From assembly GCF_009724245.1 (NCBI RefSeq), contig NZ_WNNK01000014.1, positions 117,833-181,832 of the forward strand: a stretch of 64,000 nucleotides of DNA, given 5' to 3'. Of this stretch, positions 17,779-25,715 are shown piece by piece (positions within the stretch are counted from its first letter, which is position 1; each line of letters opens with the position of its first letter). The notes under the pieces were generated by a model, which saw only the letters and a list, made by a program, of their open reading frames with translations, ran no database searches and had not been told where the DNA came from. This DNA is from Pseudomonas spelaei. Its GTDB lineage: Bacteria; Pseudomonadota; Gammaproteobacteria; Pseudomonadales; Pseudomonadaceae. A program made the position numbers and the translations under genes.

Positions 17779-18988
17779 GCCGGGCAAGACGGGCGTATTG
17801 ATGCCCGTGGAGCAAGCGCTCGAGCGTCTGCTGGCGATGGCCGATGGAACACCCATCCGTGAGCAGGAGCGCCTGCCGCTGGCCGAGTGCGACGGTCGCG
17901 TGCTGGCCCAGGCGCTGATTTCGACCCTTGATCTGCCGCCCTGGCCTAATAGCGCCATGGACGGCTACGCGTTGCGTGTGGCGGATTGGAACGGCGAGCC
18001 CCTGGTGGTGAGCCAGCGTATTTTCGCCGGCCAAGCGCCGCAGCCATTGGTGCCCGGAACCTGCGCGCGAATCTTCACCGGCGCCCCGGTACCTGAAGGT
18101 GCCGACTGCGTGGAAATGCAGGAAAACGCCGAGGTGCAGGCTGATCAACGTGTGGGCTTTACCGAAGCCCTGCAGGTTGGGCAAAACATCCGCCCCCAGG
18201 GCCAGGAAACCACCGTCGGCGATCAAGTGCTGTCGGCCGGAACACGCCTGGGGCCAATCGAGTTGGGGCTTGCGGCCTCTTTGGGGCGCGATCGCCTGGA
18301 GGTGGTGCGACGCCCTCGGGTGGCCGTGCTGTCCACCGGTGATGAGTTGATCGAGCCCGGCTTGCCGCTGGGCCCCGGGCAAATTTACAACAGTAACCGC
18401 CGAGTGTTGTGCAGTTGGCTGACGCGCTTGGGCTGCGAAGTGGTTGATGGCGGTATCTTGCCGGATGACCTCGAACAAACCCGCACACGCCTGGGAGCGT
18501 TGGTGTCGGTCGACCTGATTCTCTCCACGGGTGGTGTATCGGTCGGCGAGGCCGACTTTCTCGGCATCGCCTTGCGCGAAGAGGGCGAACTGGCATTGTG
18601 GAAGCTGGCTATCAAGCCCGGCAAGCCGCTGACCTTTGGCCATTTCCGTGGGGTGCCCGTGATCGGTTTGCCGGGCAATCCGGCCTCTACGCTGGTGACG
18701 TTCGCCTTGCTGGCACGCCCCTACCTGTTACGTCGCCTGGGGGTTGAGGACGTGCAACCGTTGAGTGTCGAGGTGCCGGTGGGGTTCACCTGGGCTGTGG
18801 CGGGCAATCGTCGCGAGTACTTGCGCGGGCGCCTGGAGCAGGGACGCGCGGTGATCTACCGCAACCAGAGCTCCGGGGTCTTGCGCAGTGCGGCCTGGGC
18901 CGAAGGCCTGGTGGAGGTGCTTGAGGGCACGACGTTGGTCGAGGGTGATCGGGTCAACTTCATTCCGTTGAGCGAGGTGCTGAACTAA
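17762..18988 (+). CDS. moeA: Molybdopterin molybdenumtransferase
   Basis: 408 residues. Inserts molybdate into adenylylated molybdopterin. The family marks are PPWPNSAMDGYA near the N-terminus, the central STGDEL, ILSTGGVSVGEAD, and the GLPGNPASTLV block. The start is GTG 17762, inside the moaB 3' end; GTG 17771 or ATG 17801 are alternatives. It completes a three-gene molybdenum-cofactor locus with moaB and divergent mobA. Confidence 0.92.
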   Translation: MNPVDKPGKTGVLMPVEQALERLLAMADGTPIREQERLPLAECDGRVLAQALISTLDLPPWPNSAMDGYALRVADWNGEPLVVSQRIFAGQAPQPLVPGTCARIFTGAPVPEGADCVEMQENAEVQADQRVGFTEALQVGQNIRPQGQETTVGDQVLSAGTRLGPIELGLAASLGRDRLEVVRRPRVAVLSTGDELIEPGLPLGPGQIYNSNRRVLCSWLTRLGCEVVDGGILPDDLEQTRTRLGALVSVDLILSTGGVSVGEADFLGIALREEGELALWKLAIKPGKPLTFGHFRGVPVIGLPGNPASTLVTFALLARPYLLRRLGVEDVQPLSVEVPVGFTWAVAGNRREYLRGRLEQGRAVIYRNQSSGVLRSAAWAEGLVEVLEGTTLVEGDRVNFIPLSEVLN

Positions 18989-19068
18989 TTCTTCAACCCG
19001 ATGGCTTTTTTTCCATCGCTCAAGGTCCACATCCCTCAGGACCCTTTGAACGACAGGAGCTTCATCCC

Positions 19069-19971
19069 ATGAGCAAGCCCAAGGCGCTGCTGATTCTGCA
19101 CGGCAAGCAAGCCCTCAACGAGCAGGTGCGTTCGGCGGTGCAAAGCAAACGTGAGCAAGGTTGGGCGTTGGCCGTGCGCGTGACGTGGGAGGGCGGCGAT
19201 GCTCGGCGCCTGGTCGACGAGGCATTGGCGGCCGGCTACACCCGGTTGATCGCTGGCGGCGGCGACGGCACGCTGCGGGATGTCGCCGAAGCCATGGCCC
19301 AGGCCAAAACGGATGCCAGCCTGGTGCTGATGCCTTTGGGCACCGCCAATGACTTTGCCCGGGCGGCCGGTGTGCCATTGGAGCCTGAGCGCGCCCTGGA
19401 CTTACTCGAGGTGCCGGCCCGTGCCATTGACCTGGGCGAGGTGGGGGGGCAGATATTCCTCAACATGGCCACCGGTGGTTTTGGCAGTCAGGTCACCGCC
19501 AATACCTCCGAAGACTTGAAGAAGGTCCTTGGCGGCGCCGCCTACCTGTTTACCGGACTCTCGCGTTTCAGCGAGTTGCATGCCGCCTACGGCGAGTTGC
19601 AGGGGCCGGATTTTCATTGGCGTGGCGAGTTGCTGGCCCTGGGGATCGGCAACGGTCGTCAGGCAGGTGGTGGGCATGTGTTGTGTCCTGGGGCCATGGC
19701 GGACGATGGGTTGCTGGATATCAGCATTCTACCGGCACCGCAGGAAGTGGTCGGCACCCTGCGGGACTTGATGACTGATGGCTGGGGCCTGGACAACCTG
19801 TTTGTCCGCGCGCGCTTGCCCTGGGTGGAAATCAAAGTCGCCGAAGGACTGTACATCAACCTCGATGGCGAGCCGATCAAGGGCGACGACCTGCGGTTCT
19901 CGGCACTACCCCGGGCCCTGAAGGTCCACCTGCCGGCGGGCTCGCCGTTGCTGGTCAATCATCCAGGCTGA
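19069..19971 (+). CDS. yegS: YegS-like lipid kinase
   Basis: 300 residues of the diacylglycerol-kinase catalytic family. The nucleotide-binding GGGDGTLRDV and the PLGTANDFAR loop are both present, as in YegS, a phosphatidylglycerol kinase in vitro. No signal peptide. AGGAG stands about nine bases before the ATG. The 3' end overlaps that of the response regulator on the opposite strand by 17 bases. The physiological lipid substrate is not known. Confidence 0.9.
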   Translation: MSKPKALLILHGKQALNEQVRSAVQSKREQGWALAVRVTWEGGDARRLVDEALAAGYTRLIAGGGDGTLRDVAEAMAQAKTDASLVLMPLGTANDFARAAGVPLEPERALDLLEVPARAIDLGEVGGQIFLNMATGGFGSQVTANTSEDLKKVLGGAAYLFTGLSRFSELHAAYGELQGPDFHWRGELLALGIGNGRQAGGGHVLCPGAMADDGLLDISILPAPQEVVGTLRDLMTDGWGLDNLFVRARLPWVEIKVAEGLYINLDGEPIKGDDLRFSALPRALKVHLPAGSPLLVNHPG

Positions 19972-20614
19972 TGATCTGCTCGCGCACGGCAAACAGCACC
20001 AGGCCGGCCACGTCGAAAATCTGCAGGCGCTTCATGATTTGCGAGCGATGGGCTTCCACGGTCTTGATGCTCAAGCCCAGGCCGCTGGCGATTTCCCGGG
20101 TGGACTTGCCGCGCACGATCAGGCGCAGTATTTCCAGCTGACGTGCCGTCAGGTTATGGCTGTGGCGTGCGGGGGAGGCGAGACCGTGGTTACGGATCAG
20201 CGCCTGGTTGATCACGGTGTGGGCAATGGCCGGGCTCAGGTAGCGCTCGTTATTGCGCAAGGCTTGCAGTGCGTGCTCCAGCTCATTGGCGGTGGTGTCC
20301 TTGAGCAGGTAGCCATGGGCACCGGATTCCAGGGCCCGCATGATCAATTCCGGATCAGTGTGCATCGATAGAATCAGCACTTTGCTTTTGGGGTAGGCGC
20401 GCTTGAGCTGTTGCAAGGCGTCGAGCCCACCGGTGTGCTTCATCGACAGGTCCAGCAGCACGATGTCGGGTTGCAGGGCATCGAATTGTGCCAGCACCTG
20501 GTTGCCATCGTTGGCTTCGCCGATCACCGCGTAGCCAGGAATATCCAGGACCAGCGCACGCACGCCAGCCCTGATCAATGCGTGGTCATCCACCAGGAGT
20601 AAGTTACAGGTCAC
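19955..20614 (-). CDS. NarL-family response regulator
   Basis: 219 residues: receiver (VDDH, acceptor in VLLDLSM, Lys in LLKDTTANEL) plus LuxR-type helix-turn-helix (GKSTREIASGLGLSIKTVEAHR). Paired with the HisKA_3 kinase just upstream, whose stop overlaps this GTG start by four bases (GTGA), so the two are translationally coupled. The targets cannot be inferred. Convergent 17-base overlap with yegS. Confidence 0.88.
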   Translation of the reverse strand: MTCNLLLVDDHALIRAGVRALVLDIPGYAVIGEANDGNQVLAQFDALQPDIVLLDLSMKHTGGLDALQQLKRAYPKSKVLILSMHTDPELIMRALESGAHGYLLKDTTANELEHALQALRNNERYLSPAIAHTVINQALIRNHGLASPARHSHNLTARQLEILRLIVRGKSTREIASGLGLSIKTVEAHRSQIMKRLQIFDVAGLVLFAVREQIISLDD

Positions 20615-21630
20615 TCTAGAACCTTATGGGAACTGGCCCGTTCGAGGGCGCGGGGCGCCCAGGGGAAAAGAGCCTCGATCCGTGTCCCTTTGCCTGGCTG
20701 GCTATTGATGGACAACGTGCCTCCCAGTTGATCGATTCGCTCGGACATACCGGCCATGCCCCGTTGCCCTTCCAGGCCTGGGTTGATGGCGGGCGAGAAC
20801 CCCAGGCCGTCATCGCAGATATTCAGCGACAGACCCTGCGGCAGGCGTTGCAGGCGCACCAGCAGATTGCGTGCCTGGGCATGGCGTAGCATGTTGGTGA
20901 CCGCCTCCTGAGTGATGCGAAAAGCGGCCACGGCCATCTCTTCCGGAATGCCGCTCAGCCGCTGTTGGCATTCCAGGCTCCAGTTCACCTTGGTGTTTTC
21001 CAGGGTTTTGAGCAGGTGAGCCCTGAGACTGGCTTCCAGGCCCAGGCTGGCCAGTTGCCGGGGATTGAGAATGGCCGATACATCGCGCACCTTGGCCAGG
21101 GTTTCGTTCAAGGTGCTGCACAGCACCGAACACTGGTCTTGCAGCTCTTCGGGCAGGCGGCGCTTGAGCCATTCACTTTGCAGCTTGGCAGCCGTCAGCA
21201 GTTGGCCGATGTCGTCGTGCAACTCGCGGCTCAAACGATGGCGCTCGTTTTCCTGGACCTGCAGCAGGCGGTCGGCCAACTCCTGGGGCTGAAACTTGAT
21301 GGACTTGCGGGCGCGCCAGTGTTGCAGGGCGATCGCAACGAGGGTAGCCAGGTTCAATACCAGCAGCGTCAGGGGCAATCGAGCCGAGTGCGCATAGATC
21401 CACAGGCTGGCCAAGGCTGTGCAAAGGCACAGGGCGAGGGTCAGCCAGCGCCCATTGCGACGGGACACGGACCTTGCGATGAGTGACTTGAGGCTGGCGT
21501 ACATAGCGGATGGAGCCAATGAATGTTCACTGCGGGTAGACCGGTCACGGCGGCTGACTGGACTCTGTCTGGAAAGCGTGGCCGGGCCATGCTCCGGGTT
21601 CGAGGTGCTTTTCACGTTGTCGGGCATCAT
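20611..21630 (-). CDS. HisKA_3-type sensor histidine kinase
   Basis: About 339 residues. Two hydrophobic segments near residues 63-77 and 83-102 anchor it in the membrane with almost no periplasmic loop. The dimerisation domain contains ERHRLSRELHDDIGQ with the phospho-acceptor His, and a HATPase_c domain follows (DDGLGF, GQRGMAGM). This is the NarX/LiaS-like class that pairs with NarL regulators, here the next gene. The start is uncertain: ATG 21630 gives a 42-residue Ser/Arg-rich leader, while ATG 21504 begins just before the hydrophobic region; neither has a good ribosome site. Confidence 0.82.
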   Translation of the reverse strand: MMPDNVKSTSNPEHGPATLSRQSPVSRRDRSTRSEHSLAPSAMYASLKSLIARSVSRRNGRWLTLALCLCTALASLWIYAHSARLPLTLLVLNLATLVAIALQHWRARKSIKFQPQELADRLLQVQENERHRLSRELHDDIGQLLTAAKLQSEWLKRRLPEELQDQCSVLCSTLNETLAKVRDVSAILNPRQLASLGLEASLRAHLLKTLENTKVNWSLECQQRLSGIPEEMAVAAFRITQEAVTNMLRHAQARNLLVRLQRLPQGLSLNICDDGLGFSPAINPGLEGQRGMAGMSERIDQLGGTLSINSQPGKGTRIEALFPWAPRALERASSHKVLE

Positions 21631-21909
21631 GAAGCCGGGTCACTTCGAGCGCGGCATGGTATCACCACAATGACCGTTGGTCGCCTGGCGTTGTTCTCGG
21701 TGGGGGGTGTCAATCAAGGCATATCCTGAGCATGAGTCCCACTGTTCCAAGAATGGGAAGTTGTATTATTAGAATTGTTTTGTATGGTTATTACCATTGC
21801 TGGCCTATTGATCTCGCCAACAAACCGGCATGCGGATTAGTTACCTTTGTCGTTTTCAGACAGAGTATTGATTGAATACGACACCCTCATGGATTAAAGG
21901 TGAGGAAGA

Positions 21910-22359
21910 TCAGGGTGTGTGTGGCAGTCGTTGTTGTGCCTTATAACGCGCGCCATTTTGCGGGATCTGTTGGCTTACCGTCGCGATCAAGGCGACTTGC
22001 TCGCTGTCATCGAGGCCGAGTTGACCGGTTTTCGAGTCGATTAACTCCAGTTGCCAGGCCAGTAACGTCAGGCACTCCTGCAGCGCGGACAGTGCCTGGT
22101 CATGCAGTTGCAAAGGGCAGGCAGCATTGCTGATCAGGTCCTGGATATGCCTTGAAAACTCGCAGATGGGCCGCAGGGCCATGGCATCGGCCTTCTGGCT
22201 GAGCTTGGCCAGGCTGCTTTTCATGCAGTCGATGGCATCGTTGTCGTTACGGATCAAATGCAGGTGGCTCAAGCATTCTTCAGACTTGGCCAGCAGCATT
22301 TCAGCCTCGAGGAGAAACTCGGGAAGTGCAAGTTGCCACTCTTTACCGTCGTTCATCAT
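21910..22359 (-). CDS. HPt-like helical protein lacking the phospho-acceptor histidine
   Basis: 149 residues, all-helical by composition, no signal or membrane segment. The segment IDCMKSSLAKLSQKADAM followed by LRPICEFSRHIQDLI resembles the core helices of an HPt domain (pattern HxxKGxxxxxG then LaxxxxxLE), but the position of the active histidine is taken by Asp-Cys. It may therefore be a non-phosphorylatable HPt-like partner protein; this is inference from the pattern. ATG 22359 has GGAG six bases upstream; a GTG at 22371 lies on that site and is unlikely. Confidence 0.6.
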   Translation of the reverse strand: MMNDGKEWQLALPEFLLEAEMLLAKSEECLSHLHLIRNDNDAIDCMKSSLAKLSQKADAMALRPICEFSRHIQDLISNAACPLQLHDQALSALQECLTLLAWQLELIDSKTGQLGLDDSEQVALIATVSQQIPQNGARYKAQQRLPHTP

Positions 22360-22903
22360 GCAAGTCTCCACAACATGCGGTCAGGTGATGAGATATCGCA
22401 CTGGGTGAATAGCTTAAAACTACCGCTGAAATGTGACTGGAATCTGTAGTTCGTTTCTGGTTTTTCAGTAGGACGTTTATTTTTAAGAGGGCGGCAACGG
22501 TCCGTGTCCCCACTTTCAGGGTGCATTTGCACCCCGTTGGTTGCCAAGGCATAAGTGCCTGGAAGGCCCGTGGGCCGTGGGCTTGCAATAGCAAACAAAA
22601 GCCTGACTCCATTCATGCAATGAGAATGGCGTCACATTAATGGCTATTAGATATCGCGAATATCAGGTTGGACCTGATTGCGGCTAGGGGAATCCCTTAC
22701 ACAGGGGAACCTCGCGGCGGTTTCAAGGTCGCGCGGCGGGGTTGGAATGCACAGTCAGTAGGTCGACTCAGTAAAGCATGATGTCAGTGTGACATCAATG
22801 AAGTTACGTGGCATTTTACTCAGGGTCAAGGTCCGGCATCTGCCGCCGATAACCTGCTTCAAGTCACCCGCAAAACTCATCAGCGCACCCCCAGGAGTCT
22901 TTA
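22360..22903. other. Gene-poor intergenic region before cheV
   Basis: About 540 bases between the HPt-like gene and cheV. Several short open frames exist on the minus strand (for example ending near 22343) but have no ribosome site or recognisable protein. The right end carries the FliA-type promoter listed separately. I see nothing else. Confidence 0.5.
22826..22852 (+). promoter_or_regulatory. Sigma-28 (FliA) promoter of cheV
   Basis: TCAAGGTC and GCCGATAA are separated by 11 bases, closely matching the flagellar sigma-28 consensus TCAAGTTT-N11-GCCGATAA. It ends about 51 bases before the cheV ATG, which fits regulation together with flagellar and chemotaxis genes. Confidence 0.8.
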
Positions 22904-23839
22904 ATGGCCGGCATTCTCGACACGGTAGATCAACGCACACAATTGGTGGGTGAGAATCGCCTGGAGATTCTCATGTTTCGCCTGGCCGGGAGGCAGTTGT
23001 TCGCGATCAACGTGTTCAAGGTGCAGGAAGTGCTGCAGTTGCCCAAGCTGACCCTGATGCCCCAGCGCCATCCGTTTGTCTGCGGGGTGGTCAACCTGCG
23101 TGGCCAGACCCTGCCGGTGATCGACCTGTCTCAGGCCATCGGTATGCGCCCACTGGTGCCGGGTCCCAACAGCACCATTATCGTCACCGAGTACAACCGC
23201 TCGGTGCAGGCGTTCCTGGTGGGCGGCGTGGACCGTATCGTCAACATGAACTGGGAGGCGATCCTGCCGCCGCCGGCCAGTGCCGGGCGTCAGCATTACC
23301 TTACGGCCATCAGCAAGGTCGATGAACAACTGGTGGAAATCATCGACGTGGAAAAAGTCCTGGCCGAGATCGTGCCCTACAACGCCAAGGTTTCCCGGGA
23401 AAAGCTCGACGACCCGGTGTTGGAACGCGCCCGTGGCCGGGAAGTGCTGCTGGTGGATGACTCCAACGTGGCGCTGTCGCAGTTACGCGATACGTTGTCG
23501 CAACTGGGGGTGAAGATGCACATCGCCAGTGACGGCCTCAAGGCGCTGAACATGCTCAAAGCCTGGGCCGACAGCGGCCAGGTAATGACCGACAAATTGC
23601 TGATGATCTTCACCGACGCCGAAATGCCCGAGATGGACGGCTACCGCCTGACCACCGAGATTCGCAACGACCCGCGCCTGCGTGGCTTGTATGTGGTGCT
23701 GCACACGTCGCTGTCGGGCAGCTTCAACGATTCGATGGTGAAGAAGGTCGGTTGCGACAACTTCCTCTCCAAATTCCAGCCGGACAAATTGGTGGACGTG
23801 GTGCGCCAGCGCTTGATGCTGGATGAAGTACCGGCCTGA
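22904..23839 (+). CDS. cheV: Chemotaxis coupling protein CheV
   Basis: 311 residues: an N-terminal CheW-like domain (about 18-165) that couples chemoreceptors to CheA, then a receiver domain (about 178-305) with LVDDSN, acceptor Asp in FTDAEMPEMDGY and a conserved Lys region near NFLSKFQPDKL. CheV proteins are thought to adjust or buffer signalling after phosphorylation by CheA. AGGAG lies about eight bases before the ATG. It stands alone, behind a FliA-type promoter. Confidence 0.93.
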   Translation: MAGILDTVDQRTQLVGENRLEILMFRLAGRQLFAINVFKVQEVLQLPKLTLMPQRHPFVCGVVNLRGQTLPVIDLSQAIGMRPLVPGPNSTIIVTEYNRSVQAFLVGGVDRIVNMNWEAILPPPASAGRQHYLTAISKVDEQLVEIIDVEKVLAEIVPYNAKVSREKLDDPVLERARGREVLLVDDSNVALSQLRDTLSQLGVKMHIASDGLKALNMLKAWADSGQVMTDKLLMIFTDAEMPEMDGYRLTTEIRNDPRLRGLYVVLHTSLSGSFNDSMVKKVGCDNFLSKFQPDKLVDVVRQRLMLDEVPA

Positions 23840-23900
23840 CTTTGATTCCTGGGCTGCCCTCGTATAGGGTGACGTTTTTGCCCATCAGGAAAGCAGGCTC

Positions 23901-24707
23901 ATGCTGCGTCTCAGCGCGTTGTATCGGTACCCATTGAAGTCCGGCAAGGGTCAAGCCTTGCAGCAGGTCGGCCTGGATAAACTCGGGCTGGATGGGGATC
24001 GACGCTGGATGCTGGTGGACGAGCCCAGCGGACGTTTCCTGACCCAGCGGGCGTTTGCGCACATGAGCCAGTTATCGGCGATCTGGAATAACGCCGGTGG
24101 CCTGACCTTGAGCGCGGCGGGTCACCCGACCCTGGACGTGCCGCTACCCGGCAGCGATGCCGAGTTGCGTGGTGTGACCATCTGGCGCGACACCTTGCGG
24201 GTTCCGGACGCTGGCGACGAGGCCGCCGCCTGGGTCAGCGAATTCATCGGCAAGCCCACGCGCCTGGTACAAGTCCCTGTAGCACGTGCGCGCACCACAG
24301 CATCCGGCTACGGCAAGGATGACGACAAGGTGGCCTTTGCCGATGGATTCCCACTGTTGTTGATCGGCCAGGCATCCCTGGATGATTTGTCCCAGCGTAT
24401 TGGCCGACCGATGGAGATGTTGCGCTTTCGGCCTAACCTGGTGATTGAAGGCAGCGAAGCCTTTGCCGAGGACGGCTGGAAGCGCGTGCGGATTGGCGAT
24501 GTGGAGTTGCGTGTGGTCAAGTCCTGTTCGCGCTGCATCCTTACCACCATCGACCCACAAACCGGCGAGCGCAGCGCTGACCGCCAGCCGCTGACGGCCC
24601 TTGAGGCTTATCGCAAGGAGCCGGATGGTGTGATGTTCGGCCAGAACCTGGTCAACGATGGCGTGGGCCGCCTGGAAGTCGGCATGCCGTTGACGATACT
24701 GGAGTAA
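23901..24707 (+). CDS. MOSC-domain protein (YcbX-like)
   Basis: 268 residues with an N-terminal MOSC beta-barrel domain (LSALYRYPLKSG) and a C-terminal MOSC domain with the expected conserved cysteine (VKSCSRCILTTIDPQTGE). MOSC proteins bind a molybdenum or sulfur-carrying cofactor; YcbX of E. coli detoxifies N-hydroxylated bases. It lacks the ferredoxin extension of YcbX itself. AGGA and AGG precede the ATG. A strong bidirectional terminator follows. Confidence 0.85.
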   Translation: MLRLSALYRYPLKSGKGQALQQVGLDKLGLDGDRRWMLVDEPSGRFLTQRAFAHMSQLSAIWNNAGGLTLSAAGHPTLDVPLPGSDAELRGVTIWRDTLRVPDAGDEAAAWVSEFIGKPTRLVQVPVARARTTASGYGKDDDKVAFADGFPLLLIGQASLDDLSQRIGRPMEMLRFRPNLVIEGSEAFAEDGWKRVRIGDVELRVVKSCSRCILTTIDPQTGERSADRQPLTALEAYRKEPDGVMFGQNLVNDGVGRLEVGMPLTILE

Positions 24708-24723
24708 CGGCCCCGAAACGAAA

Positions 24724-24757
24724 AATGCCCGTCTTGTGAGAGACGGGCATTTTTTTC
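24724..24757. terminator. Bidirectional rho-independent terminator
   Basis: An 11-bp stem AATGCCCGTCT / AGACGGGCATT with a six-base loop and T runs on both sides lies between the convergent MOSC and ppnP genes. Confidence 0.92.
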
Positions 24758-24770
24758 GACGTTGGAAAGC

Positions 24771-25055
24771 TTAGCCGCGGTATTCACACAGGTAAGCGGT
24801 GTCCACGGCGACCTTCAGCTGGAACTTGCTGTTGGCGGGCACATTGAACTGGCTGCCGGCGGCGAAGGTTTCCCAGTTGCTGCTGTCCGGCAGCTTGACG
24901 GTCAGCGCGCCGGACACCACGTGCATGATTTCCCGCTGGGCGGTGCCGAATTCGTATTCACCCGGGGCCATGACGCCGATGGTCGCTGGACCTTCTGCGG
25001 TGCCGAAAGCGATCGACTTGACGGTGCCGTCGAAGTACTCGTTGACTTTAAACAT
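24771..25055 (-). CDS. ppnP: Pyrimidine/purine nucleoside phosphorylase (cupin fold)
   Basis: 94 residues, the normal size for the PpnP/YaiE (formerly DUF1255) family. It phosphorolyses diverse nucleosides to the base and ribose-1-phosphate. The small cupin core is visible in APGEYEFGTAQREIMHVVSG and GSQFNVPANSKF. ATG 25055 begins MFKVNEYFDG; an upstream start at 25079 would add eight unsupported residues. Cytoplasmic. Confidence 0.92.
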   Translation of the reverse strand: MFKVNEYFDGTVKSIAFGTAEGPATIGVMAPGEYEFGTAQREIMHVVSGALTVKLPDSSNWETFAAGSQFNVPANSKFQLKVAVDTAYLCEYRG

Positions 25056-25101
25056 GGGCGAATCCTCGAAAAGGGTCAAGAAAGGTCGGCCAGTATGCCT
25101 T

Positions 25102-25644
25102 CTACACGGGCAAAATCAACGGCAGCAGGCGTGCTGTATTACGTGCATCTTCCAGTGCCCGGTGTTGCTGGCCGTTGAACTGCATCCCGGCCAATTGCAG
25201 TGCGCCATTGAGCCCCAATGGCTTGTCCAGGCGCCGGGCCTTGGCGAAGCGTTGCTTGAGGTTCATGTGGGGCGTGCGGCTGAGGAGGCTGGTCAAGCCG
25301 TGGCGCTGCCATTCCAGCTCCAGTTGCTGGCGATCGTAATCACCCCAACTGGCCCAGCCTTCCAGGTGTGCCTGATGTTGGCCCAGCCAACGCTCAAACA
25401 GCGGCCAGACCTCGTTCAGCGCCAGGGCACTGTCGATACTGGCCTGGTTGATATGGGTCAGTTGGCGGCAGAAGGGCGTCAATAACGGCCGGCGCAACGG
25501 CCGCACGAAACGCTGGAAGTGATCCAGTTCGCGACCTTGACGGTTGACCAGGCTTACGCCGATTTCGATGATTTCCATCTCCGTCACGGGCCAGCCGCCT
25601 TCATCCGTTGTGGCTTCAAGATCAATAATCAGCCAATGAGGCAT
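25102..25644 (-). CDS. DEDDh-type 3'-5' exonuclease (ERI-1/KapD-like)
   Basis: 180 residues with the exonuclease motifs in order: IIDLEAT (Asp8, Glu10), WASWGDYDRQQL (Asp), and HRALEDARNTARL (His161, Asp166). It belongs to the ERI-1-like branch that degrades short RNA or DNA ends; the substrate is not predictable. The frame stays open upstream into the carboxylase gene, but ATG 25644 begins the canonical domain. It lies 71 bases after the AtuF-like gene on the same strand. Confidence 0.88.
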   Translation of the reverse strand: MPHWLIIDLEATTDEGGWPVTEMEIIEIGVSLVNRQGRELDHFQRFVRPLRRPLLTPFCRQLTHINQASIDSALALNEVWPLFERWLGQHQAHLEGWASWGDYDRQQLELEWQRHGLTSLLSRTPHMNLKQRFAKARRLDKPLGLNGALQLAGMQFNGQQHRALEDARNTARLLPLILPV

Positions 25645-25715
25645 CGCAGGTTCCCGTACTCTTCCCGTCCTGATGGGGATAGAGCGTAGCCAAGCCTGGT
25701 AGTTCCGCCTAGCGC

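Noticed and set aside
18999..19018. Possible terminator after moeA (GATGG, T run, CCATC)
   Set aside because: Only a 5-bp stem with the T run inside the loop; too weak to call.
22343..22616. Two overlapping minus-strand frames of 86-89 codons upstream of the HPt-like gene
   Set aside because: No ribosome site, mutually overlapping, and no recognisable protein character.
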